From Mesorhizobium sp. B2-3-4 (GTDB lineage: Bacteria > Pseudomonadota > Alphaproteobacteria > Rhizobiales > Rhizobiaceae): DNA of 64,000 nt. Shown in pieces: positions 27,342-36,798 of this stretch. The notes beneath the pieces are model-generated. The model saw only the letters and a list, made by a program, of their open reading frames with translations, was not told the origin of the DNA and did not search any database. Both the position numbers and the translations under genes were made by a program. The stretch covers positions 186,001-250,000 of the forward strand of contig NZ_VFVY01000006.1 in the NCBI RefSeq assembly GCF_006442315.1, in the 5' to 3' direction. Position 1 is the stretch's first letter. Every line of letters starts with the position of its first letter.

Positions 27342-29192
27342 ATGGGGATTGGCCTGTCCATGTATGTCGAACGCGAAGCCTCCGTCGGAGAACCGACATC
27401 GCAGGAGCGCCGCAACGCAGAGCAGAACGACCGGCGCATCCTGGGCAATGTCGTTCAATGCGACGGCGCGCGTGCCACCATCAGCGCCTATGCCGACGAC
27501 GCCGACGGTGCGGTCACCGGCCTGTGGACGGTCGGCAAGATGATCTCCATCAATCTGGGCACGACGCGCACCGTTGGCCTTGTCTATGGAATCGGCAAGT
27601 CGGATCGCGCCTGGAGCAATGAGGGCCAGAACGCCATCGAGGTCAGCATCGAACTGATCGGCGAAGTCCGCGACGGCGCCGAACCCGGCGCCAAGCCGAT
27701 CTTCGACCGCGGCATCACCACCTATCCGCATATCGGCGCCATCGCGCACCGCATCCGCAGCCGTGACCTGCAGGCGGTCTACGATCTGGCCGGGCGCCAT
27801 TCCATCACCATCGGCTCGCTGTCGCAGGACGAGGCGATCGCCGCCAATATCGCCATCGACGACACGCTGGCGCGCCATTTCGCCGTTGTCGGAACCACCG
27901 GCGTCGGCAAATCCACGGCCGTGTCGCTGCTTTTGCGCAAATCGATCGAAGCACGCCCCGATTTGCGCATCCTGATCCTCGACCCGCACAACGAATTTGC
28001 AAGCTCGTTGCCCGAATATTGCGTCAGGGTCGATTCCAAGGCGCTCGACCTGCCGTTCTGGATGTTCAAGCTCGAGGAATTCGCCGAGGTGCTGTTTCGC
28101 GGCCGCGAGACTGACCCGGAAGAGATCGATGCCTTGCGCGACCTCATTCCGCTGGCCAAGAACCTCTACCGCAACCCGAATTCAGGCGCCTATCTCAGGC
28201 GCGGCAGCGATGCGCTGACGGCCGATACGCCTGTGCCTTACCGCATCGCCGACCTGCTCAAGCAGATCGACGAACGCATGGGCTTGCTCGAAAGCAAGAA
28301 CGAGCGCCCGATCCTGAAATCGCTGAAGACGCGCATCGAATCGGCGTCGGCCGATCCGCGCTACCGTTTCATGTTCAATTCGCGCCTGATCGAGGACACC
28401 ATCCACGAGACGATCGGCAACATCTTCCGCGTGCCGCATCACGGCCGCCCCGTGACCTGCTTCGAGATGGCCGGCATGCCCTCCGAGGTGGTCAACTCAG
28501 TCTGTTCCGTGCTGGCGCGCCTGGCCTTCGATCTCGCTCTGTGGAGCGAGGGCAAGCTGCAACTCCTTTTGCTGTGCGAGGAAGCGCATCGCTACATGCC
28601 TGCCGACGCGCGCCTCGGCTTCGCGCCGACCAGGCACGCTCTATCGCGCATCGCCAAGGAAGGCCGCAAATATGGCTGCTACCTCGGCGTCGTCACCCAA
28701 CGCCCGGGCGAACTCGACCCGACCATCCTGTCGCAGTGCTCGACCTTCTTCGCCATGCGGCTCGCCAACGAGCAGGACCAGGCGATCATCCGCTCTGCCA
28801 TCGCCGACTCGTCCGCCTCCACGCTCGCCTTCCTGTCCTCCATGGGCCAGCGCGAGGCGATCGCCTTCGGCGAAGGCGTGGCGACGACCATGCGGCTGAA
28901 ATTCGAAAGACTGCCGGCGCATCTGCTCCCGGGCACGTCCAAGCGCGAGGAAGAAGTGACGTCGAAAGCCGGCGACGTCGACCTGGTGGCGATCGTGGAA
29001 CGGCTGCGCAACGTGCCGAAACCGCAGAGCCAGTCAATGGCGTTCGCCGAAGTCGTCGACACCGGCCGGCAGGCCGGCGATCCCGACTACCGCAAGCCGG
29101 CAACCGCGGTGCGCGCACAGCCGGAAGACGATTTCGACACGCGCTACGGCCTCAAGCCCGCCACCTTCGGCCTGCGCCCGCAGAACGACTAA
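27342..29192 (+). CDS. HerA-like hexameric ATPase (DUF87)
   Basis: A 616-residue HerA/FtsK-superfamily ATPase. A beta-rich HAS-barrel-like N-terminus (about 30-110) precedes the ATPase core with Walker A GTTGVGKS at residues 184-191, an LLLLCEEAHRYMP Walker B, and the sensor region GCYLGVVTQRPGELDPTILSQCSTFFAMRL. Archaeal HerA works with the NurA nuclease in end resection; some bacterial homologues pair with Sir2 or nuclease partners in phage defence. Here no partner is adjacent, so it is an orphan housekeeping-type member. ATG 27342 lies right behind AGGGA; ATG 27360 is the alternative. Confidence 0.85.
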   Translation: MGIGLSMYVEREASVGEPTSQERRNAEQNDRRILGNVVQCDGARATISAYADDADGAVTGLWTVGKMISINLGTTRTVGLVYGIGKSDRAWSNEGQNAIEVSIELIGEVRDGAEPGAKPIFDRGITTYPHIGAIAHRIRSRDLQAVYDLAGRHSITIGSLSQDEAIAANIAIDDTLARHFAVVGTTGVGKSTAVSLLLRKSIEARPDLRILILDPHNEFASSLPEYCVRVDSKALDLPFWMFKLEEFAEVLFRGRETDPEEIDALRDLIPLAKNLYRNPNSGAYLRRGSDALTADTPVPYRIADLLKQIDERMGLLESKNERPILKSLKTRIESASADPRYRFMFNSRLIEDTIHETIGNIFRVPHHGRPVTCFEMAGMPSEVVNSVCSVLARLAFDLALWSEGKLQLLLLCEEAHRYMPADARLGFAPTRHALSRIAKEGRKYGCYLGVVTQRPGELDPTILSQCSTFFAMRLANEQDQAIIRSAIADSSASTLAFLSSMGQREAIAFGEGVATTMRLKFERLPAHLLPGTSKREEEVTSKAGDVDLVAIVERLRNVPKPQSQSMAFAEVVDTGRQAGDPDYRKPATAVRAQPEDDFDTRYGLKPATFGLRPQND

Positions 29193-29239
29193 TGCATGTC
29201 GCCCGAAAGTGTCCTCGGTTCCGGGACAACGACACGCAT
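29192..29239. repeat. Imperfect inverted repeat after the HerA-like gene
   Basis: The arms ATGCATGTCG and (on the complement) ATGCGTGTCG agree at nine of ten positions and enclose GTCCTCGGTTCC. The element starts on the last base of the stop codon. Similar ATGCATGTCG...CGACATGCAT elements occur in rhizobial intergenic regions, from memory, and may act as mRNA ends. Confidence 0.5.
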
Positions 29240-29384
29240 AAAATCAGAAGCTTACAGTAGGTCGGGCGAATCCTATTCGCTGCGACATGCTGTAGGCCGG
29301 CGGACCGCGCGCCAATCGACCCAATTGAGCGCCGCTTATAAGCCTGGGCAAATCCCGTCAGGGAATTCGTCAGGCTGAGTCGGC

Positions 29385-29467
29385 TGGTGCTGTTTTCGAG
29401 AACCGAAGCGGAGCGGACATTGAGTCCGTGAGCACAGTTCTACTGCGAACGCAGCGCAGAAGTCGGC
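29385..29467. repeat. REP-like intergenic element, diverged copy 1
   Basis: Contains TTTTCGAGAACCG-AGCGGAGCG and GTGAGCAC, shared with the element at 45174-45250, but the second half is diverged. A small dyad (GGACATTGAGTCC) marks the centre. It lies in the roughly 310-base gap between the HerA-like gene and the diguanylate cyclase, which holds no gene. Confidence 0.6.
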
Positions 29468-29504
29468 ATCAAGCGGCCAGCATCACAAATTTAGTGGCGG
29501 GATT

Positions 29505-30299
29505 TCAGGCGCAGACGCGATTGCGCCCTTGCCTCTTGGCCTCATAGAGCTGGCGGTCGGCGCGGCGATAGAACTCCTCCGCCGTCTCCTTGCGGTCCCA
29601 GACGGCGAGCCCGACGCTGGTGGTGATCTTGAGCCGGACATTGTTGCCGGAGAGGATCGACATGTTGGCGATCGCCTTGCGGATGCGCTCGGCGAATTTG
29701 GCCAGCAGGTCAGCCTCCATGTTGGGCGTAACCACGGCGAACTCCTCACCGCCCAGGCGCGCCACCACGTCGTGATAGCGTGTCATGTCCTTGAGGCAGC
29801 TGGCGACGGCCTTGAGAACTTCGTCGCCGACATCGTGGCCATGCGTGTCGTTGACCTGCTTGAAATGGTCGAGATCGAGGATCATCAGCCCGACCGGCTT
29901 TTCGATGCGCCGGAATTCCTCGAGATATTCCTTGAGCGCGTCATCGAAATAACGCCGGTTCTGCATGCCGGTCAGGCCGTCCGTCAGGGCGGCGTGCTCC
30001 AGTGTTTCGGAGCGGGCGCTGAGCGAAACCGTCATGGCGCGCAGCTTGCCTTCTTCCGTCGCCTGTTTGCGGATCAGCGGATAGATGAAGAAGATGCCGA
30101 AAAACAGCGCGGTGGCAAGCAGCACGCCCGTCGCGAACAGGAGCTTGTTGAGGTAGATGACCTTGTCCAGGCCCGAGTCCGTATGAAGTTCCGTGGCGAA
30201 GGATTGCAGTTGTCCATAAGCGTGCAGCGTCACCAGGCCGGCGGCCAGGATCACGAAGATAAAGACGAAAAAAGCGGATTCCGCCTTGTGGAAACGCAT
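29505..30299 (-). CDS. Membrane-bound diguanylate cyclase (GGDEF)
   Basis: A 264-residue protein with two membrane segments (about residues 9-27 and 52-74) enclosing a short periplasmic loop, then a GGDEF domain. The active-site motif is GGEEF at residues 183-187. The inhibitory I-site RxxD (Arg174-Asp177) sits five residues before it, so product inhibition by c-di-GMP is expected. The DLDHFKQVND metal site is intact, consistent with a working cyclase. ATG 30299 is preceded by GGGGAG; a GTG at 30326 is possible. No EAL domain is present. The sensed signal is unknown. Confidence 0.9.
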   Translation of the reverse strand: MRFHKAESAFFVFIFVILAAGLVTLHAYGQLQSFATELHTDSGLDKVIYLNKLLFATGVLLATALFFGIFFIYPLIRKQATEEGKLRAMTVSLSARSETLEHAALTDGLTGMQNRRYFDDALKEYLEEFRRIEKPVGLMILDLDHFKQVNDTHGHDVGDEVLKAVASCLKDMTRYHDVVARLGGEEFAVVTPNMEADLLAKFAERIRKAIANMSILSGNNVRLKITTSVGLAVWDRKETAEEFYRRADRQLYEAKRQGRNRVCA

Positions 30300-30403
30300 C
30301 TGCTCCCCGATGGAAAAGTGCCCCACGACCTTATGGCACGGACCGCCTTACGGAGCGTTAATTGCGACAACTTCGGCGGGAACCCTTCCCTCCGGGTCAA
30401 CTT

Positions 30404-31369
30404 TTAAGTTGCATTAGCGACAAGTGTTTGGATCGTGGTTTCGAGATCGTCACCAGGGTGCAATCTCAGCCATTCCGGCCCCAATTGATGCCGAAACCAG
30501 GTCGTCTGCCGCTTGGCATATTGCCGTGTCGCGATCTTGGCGCGTTCGATCGCCTCGGGAAAGCTCGATTGCCCCGCAATGGCCGCCTGCAGTTCCCGAA
30601 CGCCGATCGCCTTCATCGCCGGCAGCTCCGGATCGAGGCGAAGCGCCGCAAGCTGCCTGACTTCCTCCAGCGCGCCCTTGTCCAGCATCTGGTCGAAACG
30701 CCTCTCGATGCGACCAACGAGCGCCGCGCGGTCCGGCTCGACAACCAGGAAATGCGCGCTCCGCCTGTCGATAAGCGGCCGGCCGCGTTGCGCTTGCCAT
30801 TCCAGGATCGACCGGCCGGAGGCGTCGAGAACCTCGAGCGCCCGCACGATGCGATGGCTGTCGGTCGGCTTCAACTGCACGGCAACTTTCGAATCCTCGC
30901 GCAGCAGCAAGGCGTGTAACTTGACCGCGCCTTGCTCCTTCAGTTCATAGCGCCAGCGGTCGCGGATGCGCTGCGGAATGTCGGGCATTTCCGAAATGCC
31001 CTCGGCCAGGGCGCGAAAGTAAAGTCCGGTGCCGCCGACGAAGACCGGTCGCCGCGAGAGCGTTCCCTCGTCGATGAGTTTCACCACGTCGCGCAGCCAG
31101 GCGCCGGTCGAATAGGCGGAGCCGGGATGGACATGCCCATAGAGAAAATGCGGCGCCCGTGCGAGGTCGGCCGCCTCGGGCCTGGCGGTCAGCACGTCGA
31201 GCACCGAGTAACCTTGCATGGAATCGGTGTTGACGATGACGCCGCCTGTACGTTCGGCCAGCTCGAGCGCCAGCGCCGACTTGCCGCTGGCAGTCGGCCC
31301 GGCTATCAGGATCGCGTTCTTCACGCGGCCTTCGTCCGCATCCGCGCCGGAATTCTCGATGCCGCTCAT
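30404..31369 (-). CDS. miaA: tRNA dimethylallyltransferase MiaA
   Basis: A 321-residue enzyme that transfers a dimethylallyl group to A37 of tRNAs reading UNN codons. The P-loop [14 protein letters not shown], the [10 protein letters not shown] segment and the C-terminal [16 protein letters not shown] motif are all present. Two starts are possible: ATG 31369, which overlaps the start of divergent serB by 11 bases, or GTG 31324 with GAAGG upstream, which avoids the overlap. A much longer frame upstream is a shadow of serB. Modification loss would affect translation of many genes. Confidence 0.93.
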   Translation of the reverse strand: MSGIENSGADADEGRVKNAILIAGPTASGKSALALELAERTGGVIVNTDSMQGYSVLDVLTARPEAADLARAPHFLYGHVHPGSAYSTGAWLRDVVKLIDEGTLSRRPVFVGGTGLYFRALAEGISEMPDIPQRIRDRWRYELKEQGAVKLHALLLREDSKVAVQLKPTDSHRIVRALEVLDASGRSILEWQAQRGRPLIDRRSAHFLVVEPDRAALVGRIERRFDQMLDKGALEEVRQLAALRLDPELPAMKAIGVRELQAAIAGQSSFPEAIERAKIATRQYAKRQTTWFRHQLGPEWLRLHPGDDLETTIQTLVANAT

Positions 31370-32246
31370 TGCCACGCTTGTGTCCCGTCCCGCTGACCGC
31401 GCCTTGTCGCCGTCGCTTGCGAATATGGCCTCACGGTCGCTAGGCGCAAGCGCTGTCGTCTGGCTGGCCGAAGGCATTGCCTGTGATCTCGCCTTGCCGC
31501 AAGGTGCTAATGCCGCCGACATGACCGCCGCGCTGCGCGCGGCACTGGCCTCGGAGCCGGTCGACGTCATCGTCCAGCAGGCTGAAGCGAGGCGAAAGAA
31601 GATTCTGATCGCCGACATGGATTCGACCATGATCGACCAGGAATGCATCGACGAACTGGCCGACGAGATCGGCGTCAAGGAGCGCGTCGCTTCGATCACC
31701 GCGCGGTCGATGAATGGCGAAATCGCCTTCGAGCCAGCCTTGCGGGAACGCGTGGCGCTGCTCAAGGGGCTCGATGCCGCCGTCGTCGACCGCATCGTCG
31801 CCAACCGGCTGACATTGGCTTCCGGCGGCCGCGCGCTGGTCCAGACCATGTGCGCCAACGGCGCCTGGACGGCCCTTGTCTCGGGCGGCTTCGAAGTGTT
31901 CACCACGCGCATCGCGGCCATGCTCGGCTTCCAGGAACACCGCGCCAACCGCCTGCTCGAACAGGACGGAAGCTTCACCGGCCTGGTCGGCGAGCCGATC
32001 CTCGGCCGCGCCGCCAAGGCCGAAGCGCTGATCGAGATTTCGACCCGGCTTGGATTGACGCCGGCCGATGCGATCGCCGTTGGCGACGGCGCCAACGATC
32101 TCGACATGATCCGCCTGGCCGGAACGGGTGTCGCGCTGCATGCCAAGCCGAGCGTGGCGGCGCAGGCAAAAGTCCGCATCGATCATGGCGACTTGACCGC
32201 GCTGCTCTATCTGCAGGGCTTCAGACAAGACGAGTTCGTCCAGTGA
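31359..32246 (+). CDS. serB: Phosphoserine phosphatase SerB
   Basis: A 295-residue HAD-family phosphatase, last step of serine synthesis from 3-phosphoglycerate. An N-terminal regulatory part (about residues 1-75) precedes the catalytic DMDST motif with nucleophile Asp86 and acid Asp88, then [12 protein letters not shown] and [10 protein letters not shown] (motif IV), all intact. The ATG at 31359 begins the conserved [11 protein letters not shown]; its first bases lie inside the miaA 5-prime end on the other strand if MiaA starts at 31369. It overlaps the downstream GNAT gene by four bases, so the two are cotranslated. Confidence 0.93.
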   Translation: MPLIATLVSRPADRALSPSLANMASRSLGASAVVWLAEGIACDLALPQGANAADMTAALRAALASEPVDVIVQQAEARRKKILIADMDSTMIDQECIDELADEIGVKERVASITARSMNGEIAFEPALRERVALLKGLDAAVVDRIVANRLTLASGGRALVQTMCANGAWTALVSGGFEVFTTRIAAMLGFQEHRANRLLEQDGSFTGLVGEPILGRAAKAEALIEISTRLGLTPADAIAVGDGANDLDMIRLAGTGVALHAKPSVAAQAKVRIDHGDLTALLYLQGFRQDEFVQ

Positions 32247-32815
32247 AACCAATCCGTACCGAACGCCTGATCCTGCGCAACTGGGAGGAGCGCGACCGCG
32301 AGCTGTTCCACCGCATCAACTCCGACGACCGCGTCATGGAATTTTTCCCGTTCCGCCGCGACAGGGCGCAGGCCGATGCCAAGATGGACGAGGTCCGCGC
32401 ATGGATCGACGAGGACGGCTACGGCTTCGCCGCGGCGGAGGTTGCCGCCACCGGCGAGTGCATCGGCTTTGTCGGACTGTCTGGAACGGAGGATATCGAT
32501 GTCCTGCCTGCCGGTACGATCGAGATCGGCTGGCGGCTGGCTCCCGAATTCTGGGGCAAGGGCTATGTCACCGAGGCATCCGAGGCATGGCTCGCCTACG
32601 GCTTCGAGACCTTGGCCGTCGACGAGATCGTCTCCTTCGCGGTTGCGGACAACCACCGTTCGACGGCCGTCATGAAACGGCTCGGCATGACAGCCGATCC
32701 TGCGGCCGATTTCGATCATCCCAGCGTTCCCGACAGCCACCCTACGCTCAGGCGGCATGTGCTCTACAGGCTGACGCGCCACGAATGGCAGGCAAGAAAA
32801 AGGGCGGCTCGTTAA
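32243..32815 (+). CDS. GNAT acetyltransferase of the RimJ/RimL type
   Basis: A 190-residue acetyltransferase starting at GTG 32243, which overlaps the serB stop (GTGA). N-terminal IRTERLILRNWEERD is the RimJ/RimL-like signature. WRLAPEFWGKGYVTEASEAWLAYGF is the acetyl-CoA region, and NHRSTAVMKRLGM the last conserved strand. It could acetylate a protein N-terminus or a small molecule. The longer frame upstream is a serB shadow. A strong terminator follows. Confidence 0.87.
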   Translation: MKPIRTERLILRNWEERDRELFHRINSDDRVMEFFPFRRDRAQADAKMDEVRAWIDEDGYGFAAAEVAATGECIGFVGLSGTEDIDVLPAGTIEIGWRLAPEFWGKGYVTEASEAWLAYGFETLAVDEIVSFAVADNHRSTAVMKRLGMTADPAADFDHPSVPDSHPTLRRHVLYRLTRHEWQARKRAAR

Positions 32816-32825
32816 CCGCCCTTTT
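32797..32825. terminator. Bidirectional terminator between GNAT gene and degP
   Basis: The hairpin AAAAGGGCGG / CCGCCCTTTT includes the GNAT stop codon in its loop, with A runs on one side and T on the other, so it can serve both convergent genes. Confidence 0.8.
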
Positions 32826-32859
32826 CCTTCAAATCGAGGTTCCGCTGGCTGCGCCAGGT

Positions 32860-34377
32860 TCAATCCATCCGGATTGTCACGAATCTGAGCTCGCCGGTCT
32901 TGGACGCCAGCATCAGCAGCGCATTCTTGCGCCCCTGCTCCTTCAGCGCGCCGATCCGGTCCATGACGTCCTTGGGCGTCGCGACCGATTCCTGCGCGAT
33001 CTCGGTAATCACCTCGCCAGGCTGGATGCCGCGTTCGGCGGCGGCCGAATCCTTGGCCACGTCGGTGACGACGACGCCCGAGACATCCGCGGCGATGCTG
33101 AACTTCTTGCGCGTCTCGTCATTGAGCTCACCGACAGTCATGCCGAGCACCGACGCGGTCGACACGGCCGGCGCCTTGTCGCCCTTGTCCTGATCGGTGT
33201 TGCCGTTCTCGCCATTGGCGAGCTTCTCGCCATCCTCGAGCCGGCCAAGCGTGACCTTGACGGTCTGCTCGACGCCCTTGCGCACGATCAGCACGTCGAC
33301 GGCCTTGCCGACCGGGCTTTCGGCGACGACGCGTGGCAGGTCGCGCATTTCATGGATGTCCTTGCCGTCGAACTTGATGATCACGTCGCCGGCCTGGATG
33401 GTGCCGTTGTCGACAGGTCCGCCCTTGATAACGCCGGCGACCAGCGCGCCCTTGGCGGTCGTCATGCCGAGGCTTTCGGCGATATCGTCCGTCACCGGCT
33501 GGATGCGAACGCCGAGCCAGCCGCGCCGCGTCTCGCCATACTGGCGCAACTGGTCGACGACACCCGAGGCAAGCTGCGAGGGAATGGAGAAGCCGATACC
33601 GATCGAGCCGCCGGACGGCGAAATGATCGCGGTGTTCATGCCGATGACCTCGCCCGCGCTGTTGAACAGCGGGCCGCCCGAATTGCCGCGATTGATCGCC
33701 GCGTCGGTCTGGATGAAGTCGTCATAGGGACCTGAATTGATGTCGCGGTTGCGGGCCGAGACGATGCCGACCGTGACCGTGCCGCCGAGGCCGAACGGAT
33801 TGCCGACCGCCATCACCCAGTCGCCGACGCGCATCTTGGTGGAATCGCCGAACTTCACCGCCGTCAGCTTGTGGCCTTTCGGATCGACCTTCAGCACCGC
33901 GACGTCGGTCTTGGTGTCGGTGCCGACCAGCGTTGCCTTCAGCGTCACGCCATCGGAGAAATTGACCTCGATGTCGTCGGCGTCGGCGATCACATGGTTG
34001 TTGGTGACGACGATGCCTTGATCGGCGTCGATGACGAAGCCCGAGCCCAGCGACTGCACCTTCTGCGAGCCGCCGCCATCCTTGTCGCCGCCACGATTCT
34101 TGAAGAAATCGTCGAAGAAGTCCTGGAAAGGCGAGCCCTCGGGAAGCTGCGGCATCGGCACCGCGCCCGGCCCTTCCGTGCCCTTCACCGTCTGCGAGGT
34201 CGAGATGTTGACCACGGCGCCGAGCACGCGGTCCGCCAGGTCGGCGACCGAAGCCGGCCCGTCGGCGGCGAATGCCGGTGTCACGAAGGACGGAACGGCG
34301 GCGGTGCCCAGGACAAGCGCCGCCGTACCGGCGACCAGGGTCCGTCGAGCGGCACGCAAAAAGCTGTTGGATGTCAT
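32860..34377 (-). CDS. degP: Periplasmic Do-family serine protease DegP/HtrA
   Basis: A 505-residue envelope protease/chaperone. A signal peptide of about 37 residues (ends TPAFA-ADG) is followed by a trypsin-like domain with the triad His128 (TNNHV), Asp158 (TKTDVAVL) and Ser233 (GNSGGPL), then two PDZ domains (about 300-390 and 415-500). GGGAGG seven bases before ATG 34377 fixes the start; the longer frame is not supported. It degrades misfolded envelope proteins. It is encoded next to DUF2065 and HflC/HflK in the common alphaproteobacterial order, with which it forms an envelope quality-control set. Confidence 0.96.
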   Translation of the reverse strand: MTSNSFLRAARRTLVAGTAALVLGTAAVPSFVTPAFAADGPASVADLADRVLGAVVNISTSQTVKGTEGPGAVPMPQLPEGSPFQDFFDDFFKNRGGDKDGGGSQKVQSLGSGFVIDADQGIVVTNNHVIADADDIEVNFSDGVTLKATLVGTDTKTDVAVLKVDPKGHKLTAVKFGDSTKMRVGDWVMAVGNPFGLGGTVTVGIVSARNRDINSGPYDDFIQTDAAINRGNSGGPLFNSAGEVIGMNTAIISPSGGSIGIGFSIPSQLASGVVDQLRQYGETRRGWLGVRIQPVTDDIAESLGMTTAKGALVAGVIKGGPVDNGTIQAGDVIIKFDGKDIHEMRDLPRVVAESPVGKAVDVLIVRKGVEQTVKVTLGRLEDGEKLANGENGNTDQDKGDKAPAVSTASVLGMTVGELNDETRKKFSIAADVSGVVVTDVAKDSAAAERGIQPGEVITEIAQESVATPKDVMDRIGALKEQGRKNALLMLASKTGELRFVTIRMD

Positions 34378-34522
34378 CGAGAAGCCTCCCGGCATTTCTG
34401 AAAGAGAAAAGCGCTTCGACGAAAACGCCGTGTCGCGCCATGATGGCAAGAAATACGGCACGTTTGCGGCTATGACCATCGGCAGAGCGTAAATCGAGCG
34501 TTATTCCGCGGACGCTCGGCCT

Positions 34523-34711
34523 TTACCCGCCCCGCACCAGCCAGACGATGCCGACACCGATGGCGATCGCCACCAGGCCGCCGATCCGCAAGGCATTCTC
34601 CGGCATCGACAGGACTTCGCCGGCGAGCTTCCTCGCAAAGCCGGGAAAGCCGCCATAGACCAGGCCCTCTATGACGAGGACCAGGCCTATCGCCGCGAAG
34701 AAATCCTGCAC
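34523..34711 (-). CDS. DUF2065 (YjeT-like) small membrane protein
   Basis: A 62-residue inner-membrane protein with two hydrophobic helices (about residues 5-20 and 43-60), starting MQDFFAAIGLVLVIEGLVYG. It follows hflC by six bases and precedes degP. DUF2065 proteins are conserved next to hflKC in proteobacteria (E. coli yjeT), with no proven function; a role with the HflKC/FtsH complex is inferred from this context. Confidence 0.85.
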   Translation of the reverse strand: MQDFFAAIGLVLVIEGLVYGGFPGFARKLAGEVLSMPENALRIGGLVAIAIGVGIVWLVRGG

Positions 34712-34717
34712 CGGCCG

Positions 34718-35683
34718 TTACTGGCCGGTGCTGGGTTGCGTCGCCGGTGCGGCCGGTGCCGCTGGCGCGGTGGGCGCCGGCGACGTCGGTTTCGCCGGTC
34801 CTTCCTTGCCGTCGGGATCGCGGAAGTAGCGGAAGAACTCCGAACTCGGCGACAGCACCATGGTCGTCCCGGTGTTGTCCAGCGCGGTGCCATAGGCGTT
34901 CATCGACCTGTAGAAGTCGAAGAAGGCGGGATCGCGCTTGTAGGCGTCAGCGAAGGTGGCGCTGCGCTGCGCTTCGCCCTCACCGCGCAGGATCTCGGAC
35001 TCCTTCTGCGCCTCGGCGATGATCTCGACGACCTCGCGGTCGGCGCGGGCGCGGATACGCTGCGCCGCCTCGTTGCCGCGCGCCCTCAGCCTTTCGGCCT
35101 CGGCCAGACGTTCGGCCTTCATGCGGTCGTAAGTCTGTTGCGAGACCTCGGCGGTGAGGTCGGTGCGGCGGATGCGGACATCCTCGATCTGCAGGCCGAG
35201 CGAGGTGGCGTCGGGCCGCAGTTGATCGCGCACTTCGCGCATCATCACGGCCCGCTCTTCGGAAAGCGCCGCCTCGAAGTCGCGCAGACCGTAGACACGG
35301 CGCAAGGCTGCGTCGAGACGGGTCCTGAGCCGTGCTTCGGCCAGTTCGATCTGGCCCGACACCGCGGCACGGAACACGCGCGGATCCGAAATGCGGTAGG
35401 CGATGAAGGCATCGACCTCGTAGAACTTGCCGCCCGAAACCTGGACGCGGATGTTGTCGAGGTCGAAACGCAGCACCCGGTTCTCGATCAGTTGCACGGT
35501 ATCGGCGTCGAAGAACGAGAACGGCGCCTTGAAGTAGATGCCGGGTTCGGTCTTGACGGAAACGATCTCGCCGAAGCGCAGAACCAGCGCCTGCTGGCGC
35601 GCGTTGACCACGAAGACCGAGGAATAGATGAGGAACAGGACGACCGCCGCGATGACGACGAATACGGGAAGACGGTTACCCAT
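34718..35683 (-). CDS. hflC: HflC, FtsH protease modulator
   Basis: A 321-residue SPFH/prohibitin-family protein anchored by an N-terminal helix (residues 4-25). The conserved GIYFKAPFSFFDADTVQLIENR follows, then the SPFH domain and a long helical region ending in a proline/alanine-rich tail. HflC and HflK form a cage around the membrane protease FtsH and restrict its access to membrane substrates. The ATG at 35683 overlaps the hflK stop codon by one base (TGATG); an in-frame GTG three bases earlier is less likely. Confidence 0.95.
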   Translation of the reverse strand: MGNRLPVFVVIAAVVLFLIYSSVFVVNARQQALVLRFGEIVSVKTEPGIYFKAPFSFFDADTVQLIENRVLRFDLDNIRVQVSGGKFYEVDAFIAYRISDPRVFRAAVSGQIELAEARLRTRLDAALRRVYGLRDFEAALSEERAVMMREVRDQLRPDATSLGLQIEDVRIRRTDLTAEVSQQTYDRMKAERLAEAERLRARGNEAAQRIRARADREVVEIIAEAQKESEILRGEGEAQRSATFADAYKRDPAFFDFYRSMNAYGTALDNTGTTMVLSPSSEFFRYFRDPDGKEGPAKPTSPAPTAPAAPAAPATQPSTGQ

Positions 35684-36798
35684 CACTGGTTGCCTCCCGT
35701 GTTCGCGCCAAGGGCCGCCGGAGCCGGCGCCTTCTGCTGCAATGCCGGCAGCGGCAGGTAGGGAACGACCCCTTGCCCATTGCCTTGCTCGACGATGACC
35801 TTGCCGGAGTCCTTCAGAACCTTCTCCATGGTTTCGAGATAGAGGCGCTTGCGCGTCACGTCGGGCGCCTTGGCGTATTCGTCATAGACCGAGATGAAGC
35901 GCTGGGCCTCGCCTTCGGCTTCCTGCACGACCCTGTTCTTGTAGGCGGCCGCGTCTTCGCGGACCTGTGCGGCCTCGCCGCGCGCCTGGCCGAGCTTCTG
36001 GTTGGAATACTGGTTTGCCTGCTCGACGAACTTGTCCTCGTCCTGCTCGGCGCGCTGCACTTCGTCGAACGCGTCGGCCACTTCGCGTGGCGGTGCTGCG
36101 TCCTCGATCGAGATCGCATTGACCTGCAGGCCGGCCTTGTAACCGTCGAGCGTCGTCTGGATGATCTCGCGCACCGAGGCTGCAATGCCCTGGCGGTCGT
36201 CGCGGAAAATGTCCTGAGCCGGCCGGCGGCCGACGGCTTCACGCATGGCGCTTTCGGCAACCTGCCGCAGCATGCCGTCAGGGTCGGAGACGTCGAACAG
36301 GTAAGCCCGGGGATCGGAAACCTGGTAGGCCACCGAAAACTGCACATTGACGATGTTCTGGTCGCCCGACAGCATCAGGCCGTTGCCGCTGGTATTGCCG
36401 CCGCCAATGTCGACGAGCTGCTCTGAAATCTTGGCCGTCTCGACGGTCTCGAGCGGCCACCAGTGGAAATGCAGGCCGGGCTGGGACAGTTCTGCCTTCG
36501 GCTTGCCGAAGCGCAGTTCGACCGCGACCTCGTCGGGCTGCACGGTATAAACGGCCTGGAACGCCCACAGCACCACGAGTGCCGCCGCGATCAGGCCGAA
36601 AACGGCCGGACTTGCGCCGCCGCCACCGGGCAGCGCGCGCCTCAGCCGGTCCTGGCCGCGACGAATGATGTCCTCAAGATCGGGAGGGGACCCCTGCGGA
36701 CCGCTCGGTCCCTTCGGTCCCTGCCCCCAGGGTCCCTGATTGTTGCCGCCGCCGCCCCACGGGCCGCCGCCTCCGCCACCTTTGTCGTTCCAGGGCAT
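35683..36798 (-). CDS. hflK: HflK, FtsH protease modulator
   Basis: A 371-residue partner of HflC. The glycine/proline-rich cytoplasmic N-terminus (MPWNDKGGGGGG..., residues about 1-60) is typical of HflK. One membrane helix (about 67-90) is followed by the SPFH domain and a coiled region. AAAGGA six bases before ATG 36798 fixes the start. The upstream frame extension is spurious. It is the first gene of the hflK-hflC-DUF2065-degP group. Confidence 0.95.
   Translation of the reverse strand: MPWNDKGGGGGGPWGGGGNNQGPWGQGPKGPSGPQGSPPDLEDIIRRGQDRLRRALPGGGGASPAVFGLIAAALVVLWAFQAVYTVQPDEVAVELRFGKPKAELSQPGLHFHWWPLETVETAKISEQLVDIGGGNTSGNGLMLSGDQNIVNVQFSVAYQVSDPRAYLFDVSDPDGMLRQVAESAMREAVGRRPAQDIFRDDRQGIAASVREIIQTTLDGYKAGLQVNAISIEDAAPPREVADAFDEVQRAEQDEDKFVEQANQYSNQKLGQARGEAAQVREDAAAYKNRVVQEAEGEAQRFISVYDEYAKAPDVTRKRLYLETMEKVLKDSGKVIVEQGNGQGVVPYLPLPALQQKAPAPAALGANTGGNQ

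Noticed and set aside
27342..29192. HerA-based phage-defence island
   Set aside because: No Sir2, NurA, DUF4297 or other defence gene is adjacent and the neighbours are housekeeping or regulatory genes.
31370..32179. N-terminal extension of miaA by 270 codons
   Set aside because: The extension is the antisense of serB and lacks MiaA homology; the conserved P-loop begins just after 31369.
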